From contig VZQC01006583.1 of NCBI GenBank assembly GCA_009823505.1, positions 907,344 to 971,343 on the forward strand: 64,000 nt of DNA. Direction: 5' to 3'. Made by a program: the position numbers and the translations under genes. This document shows, piece by piece, positions 45,300 to 57,450 of this stretch. The first letter of the stretch is position 1; the number at the start of each line of letters is the position of its first letter. The DNA comes from Rhizomys pruinosus. Lineage: Eukaryota > Chordata > Mammalia > Rodentia > Spalacidae. The notes beneath the pieces are model-generated. The model was not told the origin of the DNA. It ran no database searches and saw only the letters and a program-made list of their open reading frames with translations.

Positions 45300-48200
45300 A
45301 AAACTAATAAAGTCATAACCTAATATTAATTGACTAAATCCCCCAATCAAAAGACATAGAATGGAGACTGGATTAGGAAACAGATACTTCGATATGCTGT
45401 CTACACAGAACACACATCTTACCTTCAAGGAAGGCAACCACCGTAAAGTGATAGGGATGGAAAAAATATCCCAAGCAAATGGACCAAAAGAGAAGCAGGG
45501 TGTTGGCTAATTTTAAATATCAACCACAATAGACTTCAAGTTAAAAGAAATCAGAAGAGACAAAGAAGGCCATACATTTTCATTCAAAGGAACAGTCCAC
45601 CAAGAAATTTTCACAATTAAGAATATATGATGCGACCAAAATGTCTGGTGCATCTAAACGTTATAAGACAATTCTCTAGGACCACAAAGTCCTTTGATTT
45701 TCAATACCACCCCACCCCTGAGTACCTTGGATAGGTCAACAGGAAAAAAATAACAGAAGAGACATCTGGACTGAACGATATGATACAAACGCAAATGGAC
45801 CTCATAGGACCTCTACCGAATATTCCAGCCACCCTAATACCAGGATATAACTTTCTACTCAGCACACGCCCATGGAACATCTCCAAAAAATCGACCACAC
45901 TCTGGGACACAGATAAAACCTCAACAAATACAAAAAGATTGAAATAATTGCATGCACCCGTTCAGACCACAGTGTAATTAAAGCCAACATCAACACCAGA
46001 CACCCCCTGCCTACAAAGAACACATGGAGCGTAAAGCAACACAACTCTTGAATAATGAATGGGTCCAAGGAAGAGATAAAGAAAGAAATAAACATCTCCT
46101 GGAACTGAATGGACAATGACAATGACAAACACACAAAACCTATGGGGATACCCTTAAAAAGCAGTTCCCTAAGATGGGAGTTTATAGCCTGGGTGCCTAC
46201 ATAGAAAAAACAGAGCACAGAGTGAATGATACTAACACTAAGACAGTAAAGCACTTGAGAGGCAACAACAGATGAACCTAAACGAACAGACAGGAAGAAA
46301 TAACAAAATCAAGGCAGAAATCAATGAAATAGAAACAAAAAAAACAATACAAAAAAAAGTCAAAATAAAAGTTGGTTCTTTAAAAATAAAAGATAGATCA
46401 GACCTCTAGACCAGTTAACAAAAAGAAAGAAGGAACAACTCCAAATCATACAGATAGTGATGAAAAGGGAAATTCACAACAGACAAGGAAAAGATCAAGA
46501 AAATTATATGGAATATTACAAGAAACTATATTCTACCAAGTTTGAAACTTAGAAGAAATGGATGAATATCTGAAATCCTGGGAATTCAAAAAAAAACCAA
46601 AGCTTGGTCAAGAAGAGACCAGCAGCTTAAACAGACCCATAACATATGAAAAATAGAGGATGTAGTAGAAAGCCTCCCAATAAATAAAGCCCAGGCCCAG
46701 ACGGTTTCACAGCAGAATTCTATAAAACATTTCCAAAAAGACCTAAAACCAGTATTAACTGAAACTGTTTAAAGTATACAATCAAGGAATTCTCCCAAAT
46801 TCCTTCTATTAGTGAAACCAACATCACTCGATTACCAAAACAGGCAAAGATCCACTAAAAAAAGGAGAATTATAGACCATCTCCCTCATGAACACAGATG
46901 TTATTAAATTCTAACAGAATACTGCAACCGCATAAGACCCACCATCAGAAGATCACCATCATGACCAAGGATGGATTCATACCAGAGATGCGGGAGTGGT
47001 TCAACATCACGAAAATCAATAAACATCAATAAAACACAAACGAGATCAAAGACAAAACCACAGCATCATACCTCAATTGAAGCTGAAAAGGTCTTTGAAC
47101 AAGATATTCAAGCATGGCTTCATGCTAAAGTCCGTAGAAGTGAATTGTTGGAGGGATCATAGCTCAATGATAATGCAAAGCAATATACAGGAAACACCAC
47201 AGCCAATATACATCCTAAATGGGGAAGCATGAACAGAACAAGTCCCTTTAAAGATAGGAACTCTGGCAAGGCGCCCCTGTCACCGACTGCTCTTTTTTAA
47301 ATATAGTGCTTGAAACCATTCCTAGAGCAATAAGGCAAGAAAGGTATTAAAGGAGTATAATTTGGAAGCGGAAGCTCAAACTCTCCCTCATTTGCTGCTG
47401 TATGTTGTTTCTTACAGGCCTGCTAGACACTCCACCCAGCCAACTCCTGAATGCATTAACAGCTTCAGCAAAGTGGCGGAGCAAAATCAACCTTAAAAAA
47501 TCAATGGCTTTCTTTAATACACCCAAAAACAAGCAACGTGGAGAAAAGATTCAAAGAGACCTTCCCACTCCACAATACTCAAAAACGAATAAATACCTAG
47601 GACAAACCTAACCAAAGAACACACCAAAGACCCTCTACACAAAAATTTTAACCCTTAAGAAAGGAAAGTGAAGAAGAACCCAGGAAAGATGGAAAAACAT
47701 CCATGCTCAGGGATGGGAAAATAAACATTGTAAAATGTCATTTAACCAAAACTCTTGTATAGAATTTGAACGCAATCCCAATCAAAATCCCCGAGTCTTC
47801 TTCACAGGCTTGGAAACAAAAGTCTAAATTCAGTTTGGAAAACAAAAGACCCCCCAATAGCCAAATCACCCTGAGTGAAAGAGCTACACTCACAGGAGGG
47901 ATCTCTATAACCCCAGATTTCAAACTATACTACAATCAGGGCATAGTCCATAAAAACACGGTACTGGGGGGCACACAAAACAGACCTTTTGACCATTGGA
48001 ACAAAACCGAAGATCCAATCTTAGCACAAAAATTTCAGCTCGCCATCCAATATTTTACTGGGGGGGCCAAGAAACCACAAGGAGAAAAGACAGCACTTCC
48101 AGCAAGTGGTGTTGCAAAACGGATCACACTTGGTGAAGAATGAAATTAAAACCCCTACCCTCTCGACCCGTGTACAAAAGTGAACTCCAGATAGTATTAA

Positions 48201-49134
48201 AGACCCTCAACGGTAAGCCCAAACTCTGAAGTGATAGAAGAAAAAAAAGTTGGCAGCAGACACAAACATAGGCCTTAGGAAAAGACTTCCTAATCAGAAC
48301 AGCAGCTGCACAAGAATAAGAGTCGACAATTGACAAAGTGGGACCATCATCAAACTGCAAAAGCGTCTGTACATCAAAAAAACAATCAAATATTGAAGAG
48401 AAGAACCCACAGAAGTGGGAGGAAACCTCACTGCAGATACATCTGAAAACAAAGCATTGATTTCCAAGATAATAAACTACTCAAAAAAAGAAAGAAGAAA
48501 ACAAAGACCCACTCAATAAGATGGAGCAAAGAAGCTGAACAGGACTTCACAAGTGAATGAACTAGAGATTCGAGAAACACTCAAGACTGTTCAACATCAC
48601 TAGACATTAAGGAATGGCAAATGCAAAACCACTTTAAGAAGTATCTTCTACATCCATAAGACTGGCTAGGATCAAAGAAAACAAATGATACCAGTGCTGG
48701 ATAGGGTTGTGTGGGAAGGGGAGCACGTCATCCACTGCTCTGGGTGGAATGTAAAACTCATACAGCCACTATGGAAAGCAGTGTGGAGAACCCTTGGAAG
48801 ACTTGGAATGAACTTGCCACCCGACCCAGCCATACCACTCCTGGGCATGTACCCTCAAGACTTACGCCACCACAGAGATACATGCACGGCCATGTTTATT
48901 TCAGCTCTCTTCACAATAGCAAAGAGCTGGAACCAACCTAAATGCCCCTCAACTGACGAGTGGATAGAGAAAATGTGGTACATCTACACAATGGAGTTCT
49001 ATGCAGCAGTAAAGAAAGAGGACATCACGAGCTTTGCAGGAAAATGGCTGGAGCTAGAGGACATCATGCTGAGTGAAGTAACACAGTCCCAGAAAAACAA
49101 ACAACGAATGGTATCCCTCATCTGTGGATGCTAG
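45300..49134 (+). pseudogene. L1 ORF2 endonuclease/reverse transcriptase (broken)
   Basis: Pieces of the endonuclease domain (KQMDQKR region near 45,470; IYDATK near 45,620) and reverse transcriptase (GFIPEMREWFNI at about 46,975-47,010; DAEKAF-like at 47,085) are visible in different frames. NAIPIKIP is at about 47,768. The C-terminal 149 codons (48,685-49,134) are intact, including AIPLLGMYPQD and WYIYTMEFYAAVKKED. More than ten frame changes occur before 48,650. Confidence 0.88.
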
Positions 49135-49454
49135 TGCCAATTACCCAGTTGTAACTATTTCTTGTGTAGGGCCCCCTGAGCTTTTGTACAAAGCAGTTGG
49201 GTGTAATGCATTTTGGAAACAACAACAACAACAACAACAGAAAAGACTGCATCAAAGAACTGACTGAAACAGTGAACTTCTGCTCAAAACAGTTAACTTC
49301 CCCATGGACAATATTGAGAAAGACTAAGAGATGAAAAGCATGTTTGGCAGAATGCATGAGCTCTGGCGGGGTGGGGGAATGGGCGGGAACACGGGTCTAG
49401 ATTTGTTAAAAATAAATAAATAAAAAAAATAAAATCTTGAAGCTAAAAAAAAAA
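49135..49454 (+). mobile_element. L1 3' UTR and A-rich end
   Basis: Contains an (AAC)n run at 49,219-49,238, the agactgcatcaaagaactga block and aaataaataaataaaaaaaa. Confidence 0.88.
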
Positions 49455-49545
49455 GAAATTAGAGTGTCTTACTATGATACAATACAGTGTATGAAATTAT
49501 CAGAGTGTCTCACTATGATAAAAATACAGTGTATGAAATTATCAG
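49455..49545. repeat. 41-bp minisatellite, right block (2 copies)
   Basis: The same unit resumes immediately after the L1. Confidence 0.95.
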
Positions 49546-49649
49546 AACCAAAAAAGTAATATATTTTAAAAGTATATGTTTTAATGTATATTAATATATT
49601 TAAATTATATATAAAGCAATATAATCTTTTTAAAAAAGAATATATATAT
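49546..49649. other. AT-rich spacer
   Basis: Almost entirely A and T, ending in the B2 target site. Confidence 0.6.
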
Positions 49650-49890
49650 TGGCTGGAGAGATGGCCTAGCAGTTAAGAGTGCCAGCCGCTCTTGCAGAGG
49701 ACCCGGGTTCGATCCCCAGCACCCACATGGTGGCTGAGAACCGTCTATAACTCCAATTCTAGGAGAATTTCAGTTCCAGGGGAATCTGACACCCTCTTCT
49801 GACCTCCGCGGCATTGCACAACACGGGTGCACAAACCTACATGCAGACAGTACATTCATACACATAAATAAAATAAAAATAAATTAATAT
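49650..49890 (+). mobile_element. B2 SINE with 17-bp target duplication
   Basis: Complete B2. taaaaaagaatatatat flanks it at 49,631-49,647 and 49,891-49,907. Confidence 0.97.
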
Positions 49891-50004
49891 TAAAAAAGAA
49901 TATATATCATTTAAATAATATCGTTTAAATAATATCATTTAAATAATAAATGCCTGTTGATGCAAAAGCACAAGTCTCACTTCAAATAATGATATAACAG
50001 TTTA

Positions 50005-50300
50005 TTATGAAGCCAAATTGAGTGACCATGGTCTGGGAACACAGATTTAGGTTACCCCAATTCCATATCTAATGTGGTAATGGTTTGATGAAGTTTTTGC
50101 AGTAAGAAAACAAAGGCACAAATCAAGGCACTTCTCCAACACACAGTAGAAACATTAAGTAGAGAGTTATAGCAAAGTGTAGAAATCTCAGATGCTCTCT
50201 GATGACACAGCCTTTGGGTTTGTGGAAACAGGGTTTTGTTAATACATTCTAAAGAGTTTTATCTCTTAGTCACTGGTTGTTATGTCAGACACAGAAGTGG
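50005..50300 (-). mobile_element. Interspersed repeat, family X, copy 2
   Basis: gtttattatgaagccaaatt then gagtgaccatggtctgggaa and aatggtttgatgaagttttt. Longer than copy 1. Confidence 0.55.
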
Positions 50301-50343
50301 GCAAGGAATGACTATTTTTGGGGGGTTAAAGATGGCCGAAGAG

Positions 50344-50592
50344 GGGGGGCTGGAGAGATGGCCTAGCGGTTAAGAGCACCGACTGCTCTTGCAGAGGACC
50401 CGGGTTCGATCCCCAGCACCCACATGGCGGCCTAGAACCGTCTATAACTCCAATTCCAGGAGAACTCCAGTTCTAGGGGAATCCGACACCCTCTTCTGAC
50501 TTCTGAGTCATTGCACAACACGGGTGCACAAACCTACATGTAGATAGTATATTCATACACATACAGGAATAAATAAAAATTAAAAAAAAAAT
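50344..50592 (+). mobile_element. B2 SINE with 12-bp target duplication
   Basis: Complete B2. Flanked by atggccgaagag (50,332-50,343) and atggcccaagag (50,593-50,604), one difference. Confidence 0.97.
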
Positions 50593-50604
50593 ATGGCCCA
50601 AGAG

Positions 50605-53029
50605 ATTTTGACTCTGTATCTGTCCCACAATCACAAAATCCCTGTCAGGTAACCAGCCTTGCAGAAGGGTCAGTTTGAAGGTGTGGCTTCCTGGGAACTT
50701 GCTCACAACCTACTCTGTTTATGTTTTTCTGCACATTGTTCTTCCACAATTTCCATGCCAGGCCTGCCCTCCTGTATCCATCCCAGCAGAAGTAAAGATA
50801 TTGCAAACAAACAGTTGTATCCCTCCCTTTGGATATCAGACTGCAGTGGACCCCAAGACATTGGCATTTCCCCAGGGATCTCATGCCTGAACCCCAGCTT
50901 GACCAGGCCTGCTTATCTGTGCATAGCTCTTGCCCTCTATTTAGACCAAAACTTCATGTCCATGATATGGGCAAAAATACACGGGGTCCCCTCCTGGTCT
51001 TATTCATAAAAGAATCGACAATGGACTCAATGGAAGCTTTAGTACACTTTCATTAGTGTTTAAACAAATCTCAGGGTAGTCAAGCTGTAAAAAAAACCTA
51101 TAAATTTCAAGAGCTTCCTTGAGGAGGAGAAAGAAGAGAAGGAAGAAAGCCACAAATGTGTGCAATGTAGAGTAGGCACGGAGGTCAGATGTGTGGCAGA
51201 CTGACAGGTACATGGTGGAGAAGGAACTTTATAGGAGGAGTAAAGAAACCTCAAATGTTGGGCCAGCCTGAAGGGTTAGGAAAAGCATGGTTAGAAATAA
51301 GGAGAGAGTACACCTTTCTGAATTCTTCAGAAATGTGAGCAGATTTAGGGGGAGCTTCCCGTCTGTGGGCCCGTCCTTAAACACCTGCACTGGAGGGTGA
51401 GGCGTCAGTTCACCATCTCCTTATGCGCTAACTATTCCACCTATCTCTTTAGCATGAGTCAAGGTGAACCCACCTTCCTAGGATTACCTCTAAGCAGAAA
51501 ATTGACCTGACAGAACTGGGAAGTTGGGTCCTCATCCAGACTAGAGACCCCCAGTTTCCTGCTGAGTCTTCTCCTGAGGGGCTTTTCCTGGTACTGTAAC
51601 ATCAAAACCCCTAAAGGTAGACGTGGTGGGGCAGGGGTCACTTCCTCATGCTTTTAATGGTGACTATTCTCTTTAATTGGCATTCTGAGGAGGAATGGGC
51701 AGGCTGAGCTGGTTGAGGCTGCCAGGACCCAAGTGTTGACCCTGAAATCTCTAGTAACATGCAAAGCATTATAAGTGTTGTTACAGAAGTCCTGGTATTA
51801 GTGTGAACCCTACAAAGCTAGGCTCAATGAGACTGGGGTTGAAACACTGGGCCTGGGATTTGCACACTTACGGAGTCCTGGTCAAGTGGGACCATCTGCC
51901 ATTGTCGCATCATGGTCTGTGGCAGAATTTGGGATGACAAAGAAGTGGAAACCGAGCTCAACAATGCAGATAGTTGTGTTAGCCACGAGGGACTAGCAGC
52001 CTTCCTGAGAGGATGGGGGCTGTGTATCGGGGTTGGGGGAGGCCTGGAATTTAAAGGTGGGCCCAGAAAAATCCTAGAAAGTGGGTCTTACCTTCCTGGA
52101 AAACCAGAAGGCAGGATGTGCCTTCGTGGGTGGAGTTCTGCTTCTTCCTGGGATGGGGAGGAGGGATGGGGGTTCTGGTAGGGGACCCAGGTGTCTTCTG
52201 CAAGGTGGAAGGAAACAGATCTGCAAGGAGGCTGATGAGGAACCAGTCTGGGCAGACGCCCTGTGCTTGGAGACAGATGTCTGGGCAGACGCCCTGTGCT
52301 CAGACGCCCTGTGCTCAGAGACAGATGCAGCTGCTTCCTGGAGTGGCAAGGCCAGGTGGCCGGTTGGTCATTTGTTCAGTCATCTGTCAGGCTGCTTTTC
52401 CTTCAGTATGGGCTTTGCTCTCATCCTGCAAAGTGCTCTGACAGGTTGTTAGAAATCTCTTCTCTGGGAGACAAGTTTGCCCCTGGGTGGTCCCAGGCTT
52501 CAAGCTTATTCTTTCTCCTAGCATGAGGTTACTGGAGAAATTCCCTTCTTGAGGCCCATTATTTCAATAGTCTCATCCTCAGATTAAGGGACATGAGTGT
52601 TTCTTTCAAACGTCCTCCTCCCTGCCTGGCCTGTTACAGCATATCGGTTAATGAAAATGTCATGTATACACTATTTTATAGACATGGGGATTGAGAACAG
52701 AGACCAGGTCACTTGCCCAAAGTCACACAGTTCTTCACTGTCACAGCCGAGATTTGAACCGGGCATCTGGCTCTAGAGTCCATTCTTACCACTGCGTGTG
52801 CTCTGCTCTGTGTGTGATTTAACGGGCTATAAATGGAGACGGAAGTGTGGAGCCACAACAGACAGAAGGGCTGGGTAAGGCCGCATCAGTCAAACCCACA
52901 ATGTATGCGCCAGTGGACTCCATGGAGTGGAGGGAAGAGCCCTGGTTTCTACCCGATGCTGGATGTCTCAGCCCTGGTTCATCGTACCTGTTGGGGGAAG
53001 GCAGGGGTTTCTTTGGATTACAAGTCTGC
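50605..53029. other. Intergenic, no gene recognised
   Basis: 2.4 kb of mostly unique-looking DNA. At 52,250-52,320 the phrase cagacgccctgtgct occurs three times at short spacing. Overlapping short open frames on plus at 51.9-52.5 kb have no splice or motif evidence. Confidence 0.45.
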
Positions 53030-53300
53030 TTTCAGGAACTTGGAGACAAAACCTGAAGCAGAGACTAGGAAGGAACCACGATCGCCAGCTTCTGTGGGCT
53101 CCGCTGGAGTTTCTTCTACAGCCCAGACCCATGTGACCAGGGACAGCACCGCCCGCAATGGGCTGGGCTCTCCTGCATCAATTAACAAGGAACAAAACGC
53201 CTCATAGACATGGCCACAGGCCACTCAGAGCTCAGAAGTTCTTCAGCTGCGGTTCTCTCTTCCCAGACACCTCTAGTTCGTGTGAAATTGAAAAAAAACA
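53030..53300 (-). mobile_element. Interspersed repeat, family R (minus copy)
   Basis: tgaagcagagactaggaagg aaccac, cgcaatgggctgggctctcc and tctcttcccagacacctcta match the order of copies at 24.9 kb. An (AAC)n run follows (53,299-53,320). Confidence 0.65.
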
Positions 53301-53394
53301 ACAACAACAACAACAACAAACAAAACTAAGCACTACAATGACTTTCCCTGCCATCAATGCAAAACTACTGCTCTCGACTCAAAGGGGACAAGAG

Positions 53395-53545
53395 ATTGCT
53401 CTGCAGCCAAATATGAGGGACCACGGCCCAGGAACACGGATTCAGGTTACCCAAATTTCCATGTTCCAATGTGGTAACAGTTTGATGAAGTTTTTATAGC
53501 AACAGAACAAAGTAAACCACAAACCGGGACACTTTTCAAATACAT
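53395..53545 (-). mobile_element. Interspersed repeat, family X, copy 3
   Basis: gcagccaaatatgagggacc acggcccaggaacacgg and gtggtaacagtttgatgaag match copies 1 and 2. Confidence 0.55.
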
Positions 53546-53547
53546 TA

Positions 53548-53841
53548 GTGGTTCATGTTGAGGAGAGACCGGGCGCACAGGACTCCGATGAAAAGGAAGT
53601 CATGTTTATTTCATGCATGGCAGCTGGACTGCCTGTGTCAGGATTAGGGTGCCGGATGCCGAGCATTAGAATGTCCCCAAAGTGGCAGTTTATACCCAAG
53701 CACACAAGGAAGTGAGTTTACAAGGAAGTGTGAGGGTGAGGAGATGGATTGCAGGAGCACAGTTCATTGTAATTATTTCTCAGAACTTCTGTCTCAGTTG
53801 GCTTCCTGGAATCCCTGACTTAGGTGGGCTACACCCTTACA
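53548..53841 (-). mobile_element. ERV LTR, same family as 19.15 kb
   Basis: gaggagagaccgggcgcaca, catggcagctggactgcctg, gaatgtccccaaagtggcag and ttaggtgggctacaccctta ca match the 19.15 kb LTR in order. It lacks the 122-bp duplication. Confidence 0.7.
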
Positions 53842-54204
53842 GAATCATTAAGTAGGCAGATTAATGCAAACTGGAGAAAATTCCACTATAGGCCTTAGAC
53901 GCTGGGAGCATTCTTAGCTCCTTGGTTTCCTGGAAGCTTGGGGTCTGTTCATTGCAAAGGACTTACCTAATGGTCACAAAGACAGTATGTCATATACAGG
54001 GGAGGGGAACGAATTAAAGGGACTAGCAATGCCTTCAGATAATTTGGCTCTGGACTTGCAATATTACAACCTGTCCCCATCACTGAAGTGAGTCAGCCTT
54101 ACCTTAGGTTTGGTGGAGGATGCAGCTCTTTGCAGGAACATTCTTTCATATGGTAATGAATGGCACAAACACCAACCTTGGTAAGGTCACAGCCTCAAGT
54201 TAGG

Positions 54205-54540
54205 TTGAGTGTACTTGTGTGCCCCTGGCTTGATTATCTGTGTGCACTTACCCAGAGAAGCAAATACCCCAGGGAATGAATCACACATGATCTGACAGTG
54301 TGGCGTTTGAATGGTGTTGGCTTATTCTCCTTTGGCTGAGTTTACTATACTTGCTACTACCATGGGCAGGCAGATGGCAGCATAGCAGCAGCTCTGAGGA
54401 GAGTTCAGGCCCAGGAGGCAAAGTCTTGCGGGGCCAGGGGTGGGGGTCCTCTTCTTATAGGTTTCAAAGGGAGGAATAACTTTGGCTCTCTCCTTGGAGG
54501 AATAACCCATGGCTGATGCCACAAGCTTACATCCTCTACA
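54205..54540 (-). mobile_element. Solo LTR with 7-bp target duplication
   Basis: Flanked by agttagg at 54,198-54,204 and 54,541-54,547. On the minus strand it starts tgtagaggatgtaagcttgt, has a TATA-like cctataagaag and an AATAAGCC near the poly(A) position. Its first 56 bases recur at 21.33 kb next to the gap. No ERV interior follows. Confidence 0.78.
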
Positions 54541-54547
54541 AGTTAGG

Positions 54548-54821
54548 AGATGTTATAAGCCACAGTAAGACCCTGTCATATTTAACAGGAAAAATGTAAT
54601 TCATGGATTAACACATCATCCAAACATATGTGTCTATACCAAAGTAACCTACCATAACCATTAGTGCTGTTTAAATACCTATGTATCTAATTGCTTGTGC
54701 TTCATTAGTAGGATTGAAAGGTTATTCCTGGACAAACTGTCAGCCCATGAAAGGAAACAGCCAGAATTGACTAGAGTCCAAGACAACAGCTCCAGAGAGA
54801 GTGGACTGTTTTGCTTCTCAT
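54548..54821. other. Intergenic, nothing recognised
   Basis: No feature supported. Confidence 0.45.
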
Positions 54822-55235
54822 CCACCTGTGCCCCTTTTCTAAGCCTAGGGAACAATCGCGGAAGAGGGGGCATGTAGAATGTAAGGGCTGCGATTGGGGT
54901 GAATGGTGAAACTACAGCAATGTAGTCTGGACACTCATTTGATCAACTTGATTGAACATACAACCCCTCACCCCCTGCTGGATGGTGGGGCTGTGGGGGT
55001 TTGGGCACAACAGCCTGCAAATTGGTTTTATATGAAGGATGCTTATACTGATGGATTATCACTTATAGCTAAAAAATGAAAAAAAAAACTGAGAGAAAGA
55101 TGCAGGACAGTTATGGCAGAATGCATGATCTGAGATGGGGTGGGTGTGGGGGGGGAAGGGAAAGGGAAATATGCTTGAACTTAATTGGAAAATGATGTAT
55201 GAAATACACAAAGCATCAATAAAAAATTTTAAACA
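54822..55235 (+). mobile_element. Lx-like L1 3' UTR, complete 3' end
   Basis: cacctgtgccccttttctaa start, gaagagggggcatgtagaat, and end aaagcatcaataaaaaattt. It contains a 55-base segment after gtctggacactcat that is missing at 20.7 kb. Confidence 0.6.
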
Positions 55236-55400
55236 AACAAAAACAAAAAACAAAGGGAGGAGGAAGGTTTCACAGGAGCCTGCAATCCAGGCCTTCCCTG
55301 ATTTCTAGGCAGCCAGGGGAGGGGAGTAAATTCCCAGGAAGGCTTTGAGGAGGTGGAGGAAGTGAGGAAGTGGGGTACTTCTGGTTTGGAGTGTGTGCAG
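55236..55400. other. Intergenic, nothing recognised
   Basis: A-rich then GA-rich sequence. Confidence 0.45.

Positions 55401-55401
<1 letters not shown>

Positions 55402-55439
<38 letters not shown>
55402..55439. repeat. (GT)n microsatellite
   Basis: About 19 uninterrupted GT units, followed by another short run at 55,444-55,452. Confidence 0.97.
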
Positions 55440-55443
<4 letters not shown>

Positions 55444-55455
55444 GGTGTGTGTGTC

Positions 55456-56084
55456 CCGCTGCTCACCTGCTGTTAAGAGATCCAGGACTCTGGGATCCAA
55501 GGATTAAAAGCTTCCTTTAGGTGAGGATGGTGCTTTTCCTTCTGGAATCTGAACAAGGAGTATGTTTACAGATGCACAGGCTCTCCAGAGGGACTTGTTA
55601 TTTCCTCTACAGCAACTGTAAAGAAGAGGCTGCTTCAGGTGGGCATGGCTGGGTCAGCCCATGGTTTCAAACCTCACAGTGCCCAACCTTGGAAGCACCC
55701 AGTTTCTGATTGCTTGAGCATGCTCCCAGCTGTAGCAGGATAACCCTCATCAGGGTGGTGATAATACTTTTCCCTACCTCAGTAAAGATGGGAAGACGGA
55801 TGAGGGAAGAGAACACATGACTATCAGGAGGGAAGCCTATTATTAAGGAATTGGCAATAATGAAAGTTAGATTCTAACATTTTCAACACTTAGAAAAGAA
55901 AATATAAAATGATGATGATAGAAAGTGTTTCTGTTATGAAAATATTAAAATAAGCATGTTCTAGCTAAAGTTTGTTAAGATCTATCTTCAAAACACCTAC
56001 TTACTCACAAGCCATTCTTGCTTAGGTTTCCACAGGGCTTCTTAGCATGCAAACTTTGTATATCTTTGATTTTATTATTAGTAG
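55456..56084. other. Intergenic, nothing recognised
   Basis: No feature supported. Confidence 0.45.
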
Positions 56085-56265
56085 GTACATGTATCTGTGT
56101 GTTGGGGGCTTCTATCCTTGCTACTGTGGGTGTATGGAGGTCAGATGACAACTTTGACAGCTGGTTCTCTTCCTCAACTCTGGGATCTGGGAATTGAACT
56201 CAGTTCATCAGGCTCGGTGGCAAGCACCTCTGCTCTGCGTGCTGACCAACACCACAGTCCTTGCT
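56085..56265 (-). mobile_element. B3/B2-type SINE, diverged
   Basis: ggaggtcagatgacaacttt, ggaattgaactcagttcatc aggctcggtggcaagcacct is the minus strand of a B3/B2-like SINE. Confidence 0.7.
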
Positions 56266-56659
56266 TTTGACTTTTCACTAGTCCTCTGATCTTGGTTTTC
56301 TTCATAAGTTGTGTACACCATTCTACCTTGCTAACTTCATAGTCTTTTTCACAATGCATATATTTTACAAATGTGATTTAGGTAAATAATTAAGGTATAT
56401 TCTACAATTTCCATTCCATGCAAATATTAGCTGAAACTTCCAAACATTGAAATTACCTGAAAATTCATCCACAGAATAGCAGAGGGGGTTCTAAAGAGGA
56501 GTCTACAGGCCACTCAATGTCCTAATGGAGATGGTAAAGAGCAGGGACGAAATTTATGCTGGACCACTTCACTTGTCACTTGAAGCTCCTGGTAAGAAGC
56601 AACCTCAGCAGGGAACCTCCTCTATGGAACTGACCTTCCGCCATGTCTGAGAGGCATGT

Positions 56660-56870
56660 TCTTGATGAGTGGTGTGGGAGGGCCCAGCTCGCTGGGGGTG
56701 GTGCCGCCCCCTGGGAAGGTTGAACATAGGCTATAGGAGCAAGCGCTGCTCTTTCATGGTCTGTACTTCAGTTCCTGCCCTGGCTTCCCTCAAGGATGAG
56801 CTGTGAGACTGAAACTCAGGTCGTCAGGCTTTGTGGCAAACACCTTTACCCACGGAGCCATCTTGCCAGG
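56660..56870. mobile_element. Family R fragment (+) joined to a B3-like fragment (-)
   Basis: tctttcatggtctgtacttc agttcctgccctggcttccc is family R in plus orientation. Then aaactcaggtcgtcaggctt tgtggcaaacacctttaccc is a reverse B3 head. Confidence 0.55.
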
Positions 56871-56929
56871 CCCTAGAATGTATTTCTACTCATTAGGGAA
56901 AAAAAGAAGTCCTTAGCCACTCAGAGAAG

Positions 56930-57450
56930 AATGTAGAACATTTGCATAATTTCACAAAGCATTGTAAATCAGATGTGTGAGGAAAACAAATGATCCGTTG
57001 CTATTTTCTGCACCAATATTAATGAATTGCATCCAAAAAATTTTCCTCCACTAAGTTAATTATAAAATGCTGATGTCGGTTTCACAGCATAATTAGTGTG
57101 CTTTAGCCTATTTTTATCTAAGTACTCTTAGGTCGAAAATCTGGTCTGTAGGCTTTTTCGCCATGAGTTAACCACAACTCTAAGTAGTCCATAATTATAA
57201 CAGAATTACTGAACATTTATTCTAAGAGCAAATCGCACATATTAGAGCAAGGTGGCAGCATGCCAGCTTATTAAAGGCCAGCAGCATGCTCACAGGCCAG
57301 CTCTCCAGGGAATAAAATTATTCAGCCTTGATTTAGAGTGCTTGTTAATTTCTGTGGCATAAATATTTCTGTGATGACTGCTTTCAAATCATCACTCATT
57401 TGACAACAAGCTGGAGACATTTCTAAATATTGTATTGTAAGTAACTGGTC
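56930..57450. promoter_or_regulatory. Candidate conserved noncoding element
   Basis: About 520 bp free of recognisable repeats, AT-rich, with homeodomain-type cores (cataattagtg at 57,090; gttaattataaa at 57,055; cataattataac at 57,190), an atgaattgcat POU-like site at about 57,022, and no open frame. The composition resembles known developmental enhancers in gene deserts. Conservation itself cannot be measured here. Confidence 0.3.

Larger units (their letters stand above)
43644..49454 (+). mobile_element. Full-length L1 retrotransposon, ORFs disrupted
   Basis: 5,811 bp flanked by gaaattatcagagtg (43,629-43,643) and gaaattagagtg (49,455-49,466), a target duplication in the minisatellite. 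It has a 5' UTR, ORF1, ORF2, 3' UTR and an A-rich end. Both ORFs are broken by many small insertions and deletions, so it is inactive as assembled. Confidence 0.93.

Noticed and set aside
51900..52530. Cluster of overlapping open frames on plus
   Set aside because: No splice sites, domain motifs or codon bias; partly caused by a local short repeat.
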